From contig CM035353.1 of NCBI GenBank assembly GCA_020137815.1, positions 5,761,597 through 5,825,596 of the forward strand: 64,000 nucleotides of DNA. Direction: 5' to 3'. The position numbers were made by a program, and so were the translations under genes. Below, piece by piece: positions 42,196 through 53,711 of the stretch; the stretch's first letter is position 1; the number at the start of each line of letters is the position of its first letter. The notes under the pieces are model-generated. The model saw only the letters and a program-made list of their open reading frames with translations, had not been told where the DNA came from and did not search any database. The stretch comes from Hormiphora californensis. Lineage: Eukaryota > Ctenophora > Tentaculata > Cydippida > Pleurobrachiidae.

Positions 42196-45100
42196 CTGAA
42201 AAAAAGTAGTATGTTAGTACTCAGAACAGTAATTAGCTTAGGCAATCAATACCACTAGGATGTATTTGAAAAAGTGTATGCTTTGGGTGGCTTACATTTG
42301 TCCTTGAAGAGTACAGTTCAAAGCGATATTCTCGTCTATACAAAGGGTACTTGGTAATATCTGACCGTCCTCAATACTACTACAGAGGTTGTCAGCATAA
42401 CAGTAGTCCTTTGGTGGCATCATTCTTGTGTACAGTTCCCCTCTCCTGAAAATCGAGCAAATCAGTACAAATCATGTTCATTTGGACCCCGATTTACCGG
42501 GATAAAGGATTTCCCCGGTATATCGGGGCGACGTATTGTTAACTCCCTATATCTCCGCCTGGTTATCGGGGTTCTCGTAAATCGGGGGACGTACACTGAA
42601 TCAGTTTCGCATGTTTCAGTGACATTTGCTGGTTTGTTATTCCTCTCCTCACATGGTCCTCCATTTTTAACTTCATCCTCGTAATTGTACACAGTTACCA
42701 TCCCGATGTCATCAATGAACATGGTAGTTGTAGAAGCCGCACAGTCTGGTTTGTTATTACATACTAGTGAACTCTCTATTCCAGTCCCACGGAGGTCCTT
42801 ACAACTAAAGCTTTCACCTCCATCCGAGGTGCCCTTACTACAGTCCTCCATGTCCGAACAGTCCGCACAGAAACACTGGGAAGAACTTGTTTTAGAGGAA
42901 ATGTTACATTAGTTGCCATGGTTACAAAATGTTCATACATTATCACCCGGTTTAAAAAGGAGATGCCCATGAGAAAATTAGTTCAAACAAGAATTATTTG
43001 CATTATGTATCCATAATGCTACGTTTCCCTGCCCTCTTCGATTTGCCATTCAACTCGCCCAACGAGTAAGCTGTCCGCAAAATGGGGATTTGTGTTTTTC
43101 GAATTTTTGAACAAAACGCAGAACAGATTTTTCAATTTTCTTTTCAATTTTTCAATTTTCTTTTCAATTTCTCCAATCAAAACGTGCGGCCGATATTAAA
43201 CAAATTTTGCCGCGCGTTACAGTTTATAGCCGCGCGCCCCTCATAAAATTTCAATTGTTTGCACGCGCGCATGTTACTCCGCAAGTGTCAGATCGCGCGC
43301 GCCGCGAGGTTGCCCATCGCAACGAAAGTGTGACCAAAAAATGTCCCTCTACCGATTAGTTAGTATACCAAAATGTCGTTTTCGAATTCTAACCCTGCTA
43401 TGCCTTTTTACAAAGTAAAAAGGCATCCGGGTGAATGCCTTCGGCATTCACCCGGGCAGGGAAATAAATAAAACTTACCATGTCATCACAAATCATGGAA
43501 GACCAAACGGACACGATATTCCCGAAGTTATCCTCGCAGATTCTAGTCGATACCTCCATATAATTTGTTTTGGAAGTGTCTGAAAGCTTGATTGATTCAC
43601 CCACACTCATGAAGGAGCACCCGCATCCTTGATAATTTTGAACATCATTGTTACACTTTCTATCAAACACACACAGGCCACCCTCGTTAGATAGAAGCCG
43701 ATAAACATCAACATCCTCCCCGTTATCAGCATATGGACAAAGATAAGAATCCTCTTTAGGATAATGTTGAAACATGCATGTCATGGACTCCGAGAGAGCT
43801 GGTATTGTGTTTCGACTTTTAATCGTTTCCTGAAAATCTGAAACAGGTCAATATATGGGTATAGGGTGGGGTAACAAATTGAATGAAGCACTTACTTTCT
43901 CGAGGTACCAGCTTGTAGTCCTTTATTTTACTGAATGTTTGGTTCGTGTCATCAGAGAGGGTTATCGTGATGGTACAGGTAAATCGAACCTTGCTCTCCT
44001 CATTACTAGATGGTATTGCCCAATTTGTAACCACTTCTGTAACGTTTCCTGAAGAAATGGTTAACAGTTGGTTTTTTTCTTAACAATCTCCATTGTCAAC
44101 TACTATCTCAGACTACGTAAAAATTGAAAGTCCAAGATTTAAATTGATGAGTAAACGTTTATTGAAAAGTATTCGCATTACCAACTGTCGAAGAATCGAA
44201 GCACGGCTCTACCGAACATAGCTCTTCTTCGAATTCAGGATTCTCAGAATAGCACCAAGGTTCGCTGCGGAGTAGTGTGGTGTTCGTGTTGGTATTCCTG
44301 CAGTAGTTCTCTTCTAGCTCTGGATGGTTGCTTAAAAGAGAACCTTCAAGTGAGTCTTCCCAATTCTTGCACGTCCACCCGGTATCAGTAGCATTTTGTG
44401 TGCCATTATATGAAGTGTCTCCACATACTGCATGCAAACATTATAATTAAAATTGTATACAAATTGAAATAACGAATGTTCTTATCATGGTCTAAGGTTC
44501 TTATTATGGTCTATACTACACAAGTCACAATGTTTCATGATTTCCCACGAGCGGATTCCTCCTTTTATCCCATACTTACAGTAGGTGAAATCTTGGCAGA
44601 CTCTTTCCCGGTTACACTCCACACTTTCCTTTCCGGAGTTACATTTAGTGACAACTTCAGTTGTTTTCACCATGGTATCTTTTATTTTTCCATTATCATA
44701 CAAAGTCTCCCAAACTTTTTGTGTGTCGCTAGTTACCACTGAGGGACGGCAGGGGCTGGTACATGACTCTTCCATATAGGACCCCCTATAGTAGAGTAAC
44801 CCCATGTATGGGGAGGAAGTACATGTAGTATTATCTTCTTGTTTTCCTGTCGTCTGTGATTCCTGGGTACAGACCGGTATATCACATATTTCTACTGTGT
44901 TTTCAGCCACAAAACAGAATGCTCTTCCAAAGGTTGTATCATTTCTATAGGCGTTCCTGCAGTAATTATCTTCCACATGAACTTCGGGGTTCAAATCGTT
45001 ATCCCTGAAATTGTGATGGGATTACCGACTTGATTCATTGACACAGCCAATTTTGCGGCTAGTATTTTCTCCTTTTTTCCTATTTTAGAACGTACCCATT

Positions 45101-48100
45101 TCCATAAGTATTTTTTGACCAATTCATGCAAGTTTTTCCACTGAACGAAATGTTAACATTTCCATGATAAGTTGTCTGTGATCCATCCCAACACGCTGAA
45201 AATAGGTTAATTGGAATCCAATTAAAATTAGTCAATTGCCTACGAGATTGGTTGATTGGTTTTTGTCGAATAAGGACAGTTATAATAGACAAGGAAAATA
45301 CGAATGATTTGGAACTTGAAAATAAGTTACCACCTCACGTTAGTTACCATTCGTGTTACCTTTCAAGGGTCTCTTCACTGCCTATTCGGGGCCTGGCAAG
45401 GCCCCCCGACCCGAATATAACCCAAACTCAACCCATCCCCCCTAAAACATCCCCCCTAAAACTAAAACAACGGGGCCGAGCCGACAGGCCCTTAATACCA
45501 GATTTAAAAAAACCATAAACCATAAACCATTCGGGGCCTGGCAAGGCCCCCCGACCCGAATATAACCCAAACTCAACCCATCCCCCCTAAAACATCCCCC
45601 TAAAACTAAAACAACGGGGCCGAGCCGACAGGCCCTTAATACCAGATGAAAAAAAAACCATTCGGGGCCTGGCAAGGCCCCCCGACCCGAAAATAAACCA
45701 AACTCAACCCATTCCCCCTAAAAACAACGGGGCCGAGCCGACAGGCCCTTAATACCAGATTTAAAAAAAACCATAAACCGCAAACCATAAACCATAAAAC
45801 CATAGATATTTTTTCCCTGCCCGGGTGGATGCCCGAAGGGCATCCACCCGGATGATCGTTTTAGCACGTGTGCTAAAAAGATCATAAAGGGTTTAGAAAT
45901 CTCGGATTTGAAATAGTAACTCGAGCGTGGTCAAAATCGCGTGTGTCACGGTAGCAGCATAGTAACTGCTCCTTCATAAAATCAAATAACTGTTTTGATG
46001 AAATATGATGTCAGGACGCTTATTTTTCAAAGCTGCTGTGCGCGGCGCTCACAACACTGTTGCTGAAGGGGTGAGGGTATAACAGCTGTGTAATGTGAGA
46101 TGCATACATACAGGACGCATGCATCTCACATTGTGACCAAGCCTTGATATTGTGATACTGATAGTGTGATACTGATCCTGTCGACGGAGGGCAGGGAAAC
46201 ACCGCATTATGAATACATAATGCAATAATTCTTGTTAGAGTGAAAGTTTTGAAGCCCCCTGAAGTCGTAGAGTGGTTTTCTATGGCTCGTTGGAAAGGTC
46301 TCGAGGTCCCGCGACGTATAGGGGGTGTGGCGATGGCCATACCCAAACCTATAAGGGTTAGGACGCGAAAAACAGTCAAAATAAGGGGTATTCAGAACTC
46401 GGCAATTAGAAGGAGTAGAAAGGTGTTCTAGGGTGCGTTCGAAAGCTCTCGAAGTGCTGAAGTAATTGGAATGTAATTGGAAGGAATTACATGTAATTAA
46501 AATGTAATTACATGGAAGTAAAGGGTAATTACATGTAATTAAAAGGTCTAAATGACCCAGAATGATAATTTAAACATATTTTGAGGCCCTGAGACCAGCG
46601 GGTGGCGAAATTTAATCCGGTTTCGGGTCGGCTGACGTAAAAACTCCGCGTTTTGGTCGAGATTCGGGGCCTGGCAAGGCCCCCCGACCCGAATATAACC
46701 CAAACTCAACCCATCCCCCCTAAAACTAAAACAACGGGGCCGAGCCGACAGGCCCTTAATACCAGATGAAAAAAAACCATAAACCATAAACCATAACCAT
46801 AACCATAACCATAGATATTTTTAGAGTGAAAGTTTTGAAGCCCCCTGAAGTAGTAGAGAGGTGTTCTATGGCTCGTTGGAAAGGTCTCGAGGTCCCGCGA
46901 CGTATAGGGGGTGTGGCGATGGCCATACCCAAACCTATAAGGGGTAGGACGCGAAAAACAGTCAAAATAAGGGGTATACAGAACTCGGCAATTAGAAGGA
47001 GTAGAAAAGTGTTCTAGGGTGCATTCGAAAGCTCTCGAGGTCCTAAAGTAATTGGAATGTAATTGGAAGTAATTACATGTAATTAAAATGTAATTACATG
47101 TAATTAAAGGGTAATTACATGTAATTAAAAGGTCTAAATGACCCCAAATGACAATTCAGACATATTTTGACATATTTGGAGGCCCTGAGACCAGCGGGTG
47201 GCCAAATTTAATCCGGTTTCGGGTCGGCTGACGTAAAAACTCCGCGTTTTGGTCGAGTTCGGGGCCTGGCAAGGCCCCCCGACCCGAATATAACCCAAAC
47301 TCAACCCATCCCCACTAAAACATCCCCCCTAAAACTAAAACAACGGGGCCGAGCCGACAGGCCCTTAATACCAGATGAAAAAAAAACCATTCGGGGCCTG
47401 GCAAGGCCCCCCGACCCGAATATAACCCAAACTCAATCCATCCCCCCTAAAACATCCCCCCTAAAACTAAAACAACGGGGCCGAGCCGACAGGCCCTTAA
47501 TACCAGATGAAAAAAAAACCATAAAACCATAACCATAACCATAACCATAGATATTTTTAGAGTGAAAGTTTTGAAGCCCGCTGAAGTAGTAGAGAGGTGT
47601 TCTATGGCTCGTTGGAAAGGTCTCGAGGTCCCGCGACGTATAGGGGGTGTGGCGATGGCCATACCCAAACCTATAAGGGGTAGGACGCGAAAAACAGTCA
47701 AAATAAGGGGTATACAGAACTCGGCAATTAGAAGGAGTAGAAAGGTGTTCTAGGGTGCGTTCGAAAGCTCTCGAGGTGCTGAAGTAATTGGAATGTAATT
47801 GGAAGTAATTACATGTAATTAAAATGTAATTACATGTAATTAAAGGGTAATTACATGTAATTAAAAGGTCTAAATGACCCCAAATGACAATTCAGACATA
47901 TTTTGACATATTTGGAGGCCCTGAGACCAGCGGGTGGCAAAATTTAATCCGGTTTCGGGTCGGCTGACGTAAAAACTCCGCGTTTTGGTCGAGTAAACCA
48001 TAAACCATAAAACCATAAACCATAGATATTTTTAGAGTGAAAGTTTTGAAGCCCCCTGAAGTAGTAGAGAGGTGTTCTATGGCTCGTTGGAAAGGTCTCG

Positions 48101-51100
48101 AGGTCCCGCGACGTATAGGGGGTGTGGCGATGGCCATACCCAAACCTATAAGGGGTAGGACGCGAAAAACAGTCAAAATAAGGGGTATGCTGAACTCGGC
48201 AATTAGAAGGAGTAGAAAGGTGTTCTAGAGTGCGTTCGAAAGCTCTCGAGGTACTGAAGTAATTGGAATGTAATTGGAAGCAATTATATGTAATTAAAAT
48301 GTAATTACATGTAATTAAAGGGTAATTACATGTAATTAAAAGGTCTAAATGACCCCAAATGATAATTTAAGCATGTTTCGACACATTTGGAGGCCCTGAG
48401 ACCAGCGGGTGGAAAAATTTAATCCGATTTCGGGTCGGCTGACGTAAAAACTCCGCGTTTTGGTCGAGTAAACCATAAACCATAAAACCATAAAACCATA
48501 GATATTTTTAGAGTGAAAGTTTTGAAGCCCCCTGAAGTAGTAGAGAGGTGTTCTATGGCTCGTTGGAAAGGTCTCGAGGTCCCGCGACGTATAGGGGGTG
48601 TGGCGATGGCCATACCCAAACCTATAAGGGGTAGGACGCGAAAAACAGTCAAAATAAGGGGTATACAGAACTCGGCAATTAGAAGGAGTAGAAAGGTGTT
48701 CTAGGGTGCGTTCGAAAGCTCTCGAGGTGCTGAAGTAATTGGAATGTAATTGGAAGTAATTACATGTAATTAAAGGGTAATTACATGTAATTAAAAGGTC
48801 TGCATGATCCCAAATGATAATTTAAACATATTTTGACGTATTTGGAGCAATTGGAAGGAGTAGAAAGGCGTTCTAGGGTGCGTTCGAAAGCTCTCGAGGT
48901 GCTGAAGTAATTGGAATGTAATTGGAAGTAATTACATGTAATTAAAGGGTAATTACATGTAATTAAAGGGTAATTACATGTAATTAAAGGGTATTACATG
49001 TAATTAAAAGGTCTGCATGATCCCAAATGATAATTTAAACATATTTTGACGTATTTGGAGCAATTGGAAGGAGTAGAAAGGCGTTCTAGGGTGCGTTCGA
49101 AAGCTCTCGAGGTGCTGAAGTAATTGGAATGTAATTGGAGGTAATTACATGTAATTAAAGGGTAATTACATGTAATTAAAGGGTAATCACATGTAATTAA
49201 AGGGTATTACATGTAATTAAAAGGTTTGCATGATCCCAAATGATAATTTAAACATATTTTGACATATTTTGAGGCCCTGAGACCAGCGGGTGGCCAAATT
49301 TAATCCGGTTTCGGGTCGGCTGACGTAAAAACTCCGCGTTTTGGTCGAGGTAACCATAAACCATAAACCATAAAACCATAGATATTTTTAGAGTGAAAGT
49401 TTTGAAGCCCCCTCAAGTAGTAGAGAGGTGTTCTATGGCTCGTTGGAAAGGTCTCGAGGTCCCGCGACGTATAGGGGGTGTGGCGATGGCCATACCCAAA
49501 CCTATAAGGGTTAGGACGCGAAAAACAGTCAAAATAAGGGGTATTACAGAACTCGGCAATTAGAATGAGTAGAAAGGTGTTCTAGGGTGCGTTCGAAAGC
49601 TCTCGAGGTGCTGAAGTAATTGGAATGTAATTGGAAGTAATTACATGTAATTAAAATGTAATTACATGTAATTAAAGGGTAATTACATGTAATTAAAAGG
49701 TCTAAATGACCCCAAATGACAATTCAGACATATTTTGACATATTTTGAGGCCCTGAGACCAGCGGGTGGCGAAATTTAATCCGGTTTCGGGTCGGCTGAC
49801 GTAAAAACTCCGCGTTTTGGTCGAGATAAACCATAAAACCATAAAACCATAACCATAGATATTTTTAGAGTGAAAGTTTTGAAGCCCCCTGAAGTAGTAG
49901 AGAGGTGTTCTATGGCTCGTTGGAAAGGTCTCGAGGTCCCGCGACGTATAGGGGGTGTGGCGATGGCCATACCCAAACCTATAAGGGGTAGGACGCGAAA
50001 AACAGTCAAAATAAGGGGTATACAGAACTCGGCAATTAGAAGGAGTAGAAAGGTGTTCTAGGGTGCGTTCGAAAGCTCTCGAGGTGCTGAAGTAATTGGA
50101 ATGTAATTGGAAGTAATTACATGTAATTAAAATGTAATTACATGTAATCAAAGGGTAATTACATGTAATTAAAAGGTCTAAATGACCCCAAATGACAATT
50201 CAGACATATTTTGACATATTTGGAGGCCCTGAGACCAGCGGGTGGCCAAATTTAATCCGGTTTCGGGTCGGCTGACGTAAAAACTCCGCGTTTTGGTCGA
50301 GATAACTTACAACAAGATTTTCCCGGGAAGCACTTCTCTGCGACTCGACCTTCCACATCTGTGTAACACCAAGGGACAAGCATACCAAAGTTTGGATTGC
50401 GACAGTATGAATGTTTCCCCAAGCCAAAGTCAGTCTGCCTGAGTAGAATAATTTGTAAAGAGTATATTCTTTTCTAAAAATTAGCGTGATTAAAGACTAA
50501 AGTTTTTGCCATGACTCTCGGTTCTTACTCAGTTGATGAATATTCGTCCAGAATGGCATCCCAATTCTGGCACTTCCTCCCAGATTTGGTTGTGCTTTTG
50601 GTTCCCCGATAATCTTTGCCCCATCGAACATTAGAACATTCCTCATCTGGATAGTTTAATTTTTATTTTTTTAGAAATAGTGGCAACATCGTACACACAT
50701 AATAATCTCTAAAGTGAAATCGTTAGACCAACAATTTTGCTGGGAGAATTGATCTAGGGCCATGATTCAAAAGACATTTGATATTCAACTAACCTGCAAT
50801 AATTCCATAATCATTGTTCCATTTAATGGACATGTACTCGATTCCTTTCTTTACAAACTCATTCAGTTTACTATCACTGACACCACACTTCAGCTGGCTG
50901 GTTTGTCCTTGAACTAGAAGCTCTTGGTTGTCCATTATAACCACCACCTCATCAGAATTGTCCTCCGTTTCGTTTGACGCACTGAATCCTAAAATAGATT
51001 GTCAAATTGAATCTGTTATAAGGTTGATCTCAATGTGATGACTTCTGATCGCATGTATAAATGTATATAAATCGCATAATCTATGATTCATGGATTGCAT

Positions 51101-53392
51101 AATGAATGACTAGATGAGTATACCGTAAACTTCCACCTCGCATAAAGTAATGCTCTTTCCCTGAAGTAGTACAGAGTTTCCGACAGCTTCAAAATCAAAC
51201 TGGATCACCTGCATGGTTGCTTGTACTGCACTTACAGTTTTGGATTCTACATTAGAATTTCCATTCATCACGCTGACCTAGAAAATAGAAACATTGTTAC
51301 TTGATCGAAAATCCATTGAAATAGGGATTATTATATCAGTATGTGGAGTTTGATCTGAAGTGCATTTTCTGAAAACGGGAAATTATGCTGCGTAGATTAC
51401 ATTGTGTTACCTTTAGATCCTTTAGAAGTCTTGTGCTGTATGCAAAACAATAGGAATCAGGGGACCGTTGAAAAATGACAATTTGTGTTATGTTGTATTC
51501 CTTTATCAAATGAATGTAGAGAAAATTACTGTTAGTTGTCTGTTCCATAGAGCAGTACTTCCTGTGTAATAGTGCATTAGTTAAATTATTGAACCCAACT
51601 GAAGGTAGAGAGATTGTTTATTTTTCTAAAAACAAGTTTATCATACTTTGGAAAGTCACTGCTAGTTTCCCCAGACTTTTCCCCATCCACAACTGAATAT
51701 GCCCTTCCATCAGTTCTCTGTGTCGAAGATGTCACAGGCTTTTTGAGAGACAACAATTCCGCTCCTAAAAGTCCATTATATTTGCGTGAATAATCCACTT
51801 TTTAATTAACTTACAAACATTGATTTTAACGAATCAAACCATTTTATACCTGTTGTTATGTTCAGCTTAGTATCGCTTGCTGTTTGCGTTACCGTACACT
51901 CTGGCCACTCTGGAAAAGGTGACAGTGGGTGTTACGCCGTGACACCATTGCCCAGTTTAGATCCCTAACAATGTTAGGGACATGTTAGGCTAACATGTCA
52001 CATACTTAGCTGGAAGGCGAGTTGAGTAACAGCAATAGTGACATTGAAAAACTCCTCTTTTCTGGTTATTGCCAAGTTCACTATGTCAGTATCCGCACAT
52101 GTTAGCCTCGCTTCGTTTTTCCAGATCGTCAGTTGTAGGGATACTCCAGAACCATCTAGTTCACACTGAACAGTCGATTCATTGGTTCGGATCTTTTGGC
52201 AAAGATCGCCACACCCGTCGATATAGCCAGATACTTCAATGCTTCCCCCTGTAATTTATGAGAAATTCACAAACTTGAGTAAAGAATTACATCGTTGTTT
52301 TTGTTTATTCAACTGTTTGATTGATGTTTACCTGTTCGGTTTTTGGCGACCACACGAACATTTATTTTCCACGACTGATGTATAAAATTCAGTTTGCCTG
52401 GGTAAGATAAGTAGGTATAACAATCAAACATTTACTTTACTGGAAAATCGGAGGAAGAATCAAGGGCTTTTGTAGTTTTGTACGGTTAATCGAGGTTTAG
52501 ATAAAACAAGGTTCGCGTTCGGTAAATCGAATTCTGGTAGTATTGATTATTGAAACCCATATTTTAAACTAATATTGCCCACCAATCAACCACAGTTTTA
52601 CTGCTCCTACTTTTTTACCTTCATATTCCATTTCTTCATCACCAAGGTACTGAAACAAATTAACGGTGGCTCTGACGGCATTATCAGTCAAGTTACCAAC
52701 TCCCTCCGTCGAAAAAGTTTGCGATTTCATCTTCCAATCTGGAATGTTGGATTATTATTTTCACTCCTCTTTGTAGTACTACAATAATTTTACACTTCTT
52801 GATGTCTAACATTAATTATGCCTTATTCAAGACTATATTGCAAAGCGCAATAATCTCCTAACTCACCGGTGTTATATACTCCGTTCATGGTCGTCAAATC
52901 CACATCAACCAACGGGTATGGTGAAAATGGGTACTCGCACTCTTTAATAGCGAAATTAATTGAGAACAGTAGTGTTTCATCACATAGAATCCACATAACG
53001 CTCTCATTGCGCAGGAAAACCTTCCATTGAGCCCCGGGAAAGTCCTGGCTAGTTAAATTGTCACCGTGCTCAGTCACCGTCATCCCTGTTTCATTGATGT
53101 GACACACATCTTTTATAGCTGTTATATTTAGACTTCTGAACCGAGTACCACTTTCCAATATCTGGCTCCAAGTTAGTGTCATTGTTTGGGTGGTTGTTGT
53201 GGAACCCAATGTCCTTGTCATTGATACCCGATATGTATCATTTGTTGTAACGGTAAAGGACAGAATCTGATCGCGAAGGTTTAGATTAGCGATCGGATTG
53301 TCCTTGCTGATAGGTGTACTTGCTAAGGTGAACTGGAACAGTAAACCCAGAAAGGAAAGGACCAAGAGTTGGTTTCTCCGTGGCTGGAGCAT
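39864..53392 (-). CDS. Modular seven-transmembrane receptor (F5/8C, kringle, LDLa, class A GPCR)
   Basis: Predicted cell-surface receptor of 1974 aa, ligand unknown. Exons, 5' to 3': 52867-53392, 52619-52738, 52332-52397, 52006-52248, 51850-51909, 51647-51764, 51411-51561, 51124-51277, 50794-50988, 50529-50646, 50311-50438, 45096-45195, 44580-45004, 44182-44427, 43896-44048, 43479-43837, 42595-42875, 42296-42445, 39864-42195. All phases agree; total 5925 nt. Signal peptide about 1-25; unassigned N-terminal region to 338; F5/8C-like domain 339-480; Ig-like or unassigned 480-544; kringles 548-626, 628-705 and 803-877; Cys-rich region 880-1150; LDLa-like repeats, the clearest at 1472-1501 (VCDYSNDCGDNSDEINC) and 1506-1533; 7TM 1552-1917 ending NPLIY. 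Related receptors include LDLa-bearing class A GPCRs such as GRL101/relaxin-receptor types, but leucine-rich repeats are absent. Divergent from centrin. Confidence 0.88.
42479..42597. mobile_element. MITE forming most of a receptor intron
   Basis: A diverged member of the CAGTCGGACCCCG family (GGACCCCGATTTACCGG at one end, TAAATCGGGGGACGTAC at the other). It fills about 115 of the 149 bp of the intron between 42445 and 42595, and the minus-strand donor GTACGT lies in its terminal sequence. Confidence 0.75.
42983..43461. mobile_element. Terminal-hairpin element, copy 1
   Basis: One end has hairpin GCATTATGTATCCATAATGC followed by TTTCCCTGCCCTC. The other has TGCCTTTTTACAAAGTAAAA with its closing arm, then a hairpin CCGGGTGAATGCC/GGCATTCACCCGG and GGCAGGGA. 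A copy in the opposite orientation lies at 45812-46236. Sits in the receptor intron before exon 17. Confidence 0.7.
44182..44427 (-). other. Receptor exon 14: kringle 3
   Basis: A full kringle in one symmetric phase 1-1 exon: CGDTSYNGT, GWTCKNW, ENYCRNT, EPWCYS and CSVEPC give the six cysteines and the conserved PWCY. Unlike kringle 1 it has no internal intron. Confidence 0.9.
44580..45195 (-). other. Receptor exons 12-13: kringle 2 and Cys-rich tail
   Basis: Exon 45096-45195 gives CWDGSQTTYHGN and GKTCMNW; exon 44580-45004 gives EDNYCRN, RAFCFV and CDIPVC. The six cysteines are kept, but the usual PWCY is AFCF. About 95 further Cys-containing residues of unknown fold follow in exon 13. Confidence 0.82.
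45370..50302. repeat. Tandem array of about 475-bp units in a receptor intron
   Basis: At least seven copies of a unit starting GATATTTTTAGAGTGAAAGT (near 46231, 46812, 47550, 48025, 48501, 49380, 49857). Each runs through an AT-rich zone with repeated TAATTACATGTAATTA palindromes to a conserved ACTCCGCGTTTTGGTCGAG end. Between copies are AACCATAAACC runs and a second GC-rich block (GGGGCCTGGCAAGGCCCCCC) seen near 45380, 45533, 45663, 46664, 47261 and 47395. The 63-codon frames shared by the copies start with GTG or TTG, never ATG, so they are not treated as genes. The array lies between kringle 1 and kringle 2 exons. Confidence 0.92.
45812..46236. mobile_element. Terminal-hairpin element, copy 2, inside the array
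   Basis: Interrupts the first 475-bp unit between GATATTTTT and AGAGTGAAAG. It starts TCCCTGCCCGGGTGG with a hairpin (loop GAA) and a second hairpin TTTTAGCACGTGTGCTAAAA, and ends with CATTATG...CATAATG and AATTCTTGTT. Opposite orientation to 42983-43461. Confidence 0.72.
50311..50646 (-). other. Receptor exons 10-11: kringle 1
   Basis: Exon 50529-50646 encodes YRGTKSTTKSGRKCQNW; exon 50311-50438 encodes HSYCRNPN, VPWCYT and CFPGKSC. The bordering introns are phase 1 and the internal intron phase 2, the same layout as kringles of vertebrate plasminogen-type genes. Confidence 0.92.
51124..51764 (-). other. Receptor exons 6-8: F5/8C (fucolectin-like) domain
   Basis: Exons 51647-51764, 51411-51561 and 51124-51277 form a phase 1-1 module of 142 residues. 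Motifs ELLSLKKPVTSST, YSVVDG, FLYIHLIKEYNITQIVIFQR and the closing ITLCEVEVYG match the fucolectin/discoidin pattern (carbohydrate or phospholipid binding in known members). Binding residues were not verified. Confidence 0.78.
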
Positions 53393-53657
53393 TGGCTGGC
53401 GTGTGTGGTATTACAGGAAATGTGGTCTAGAATCACGCAAACGTAAAGCAACTTTCAACTTTGTGTAAGCATCAAACACCTTTTACAGCCTATATGTTCT
53501 ATGCGGCACATGGGATGGCTATTATAACGTAGGAAGCTTGCAAATGTACTCTCAATTCTCTCTACCGGAAGAGCACATTTCTCTCCCAATCTCTATCCAA
53601 TTACTCTCTCATAGAAATATCGATCTCTCTCTCTCGCTTCTTCTCTCTCTCTCTCTA

Positions 53658-53711
<54 letters not shown>

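Noticed and set aside
43838-43848. Receptor exon 16 starting at the second CAG (before GAAACG)
   Set aside because: Does not fit the phase of the previous donor; the upstream CAG at 43838-43839 does.
46240-50061. Repeated 63-codon frames (AKV/KPPEVVERCSM type) and their antisense frames
   Set aside because: Conserved only because the tandem units are nearly identical; starts are GTG or TTG, and one copy carries a disruption.
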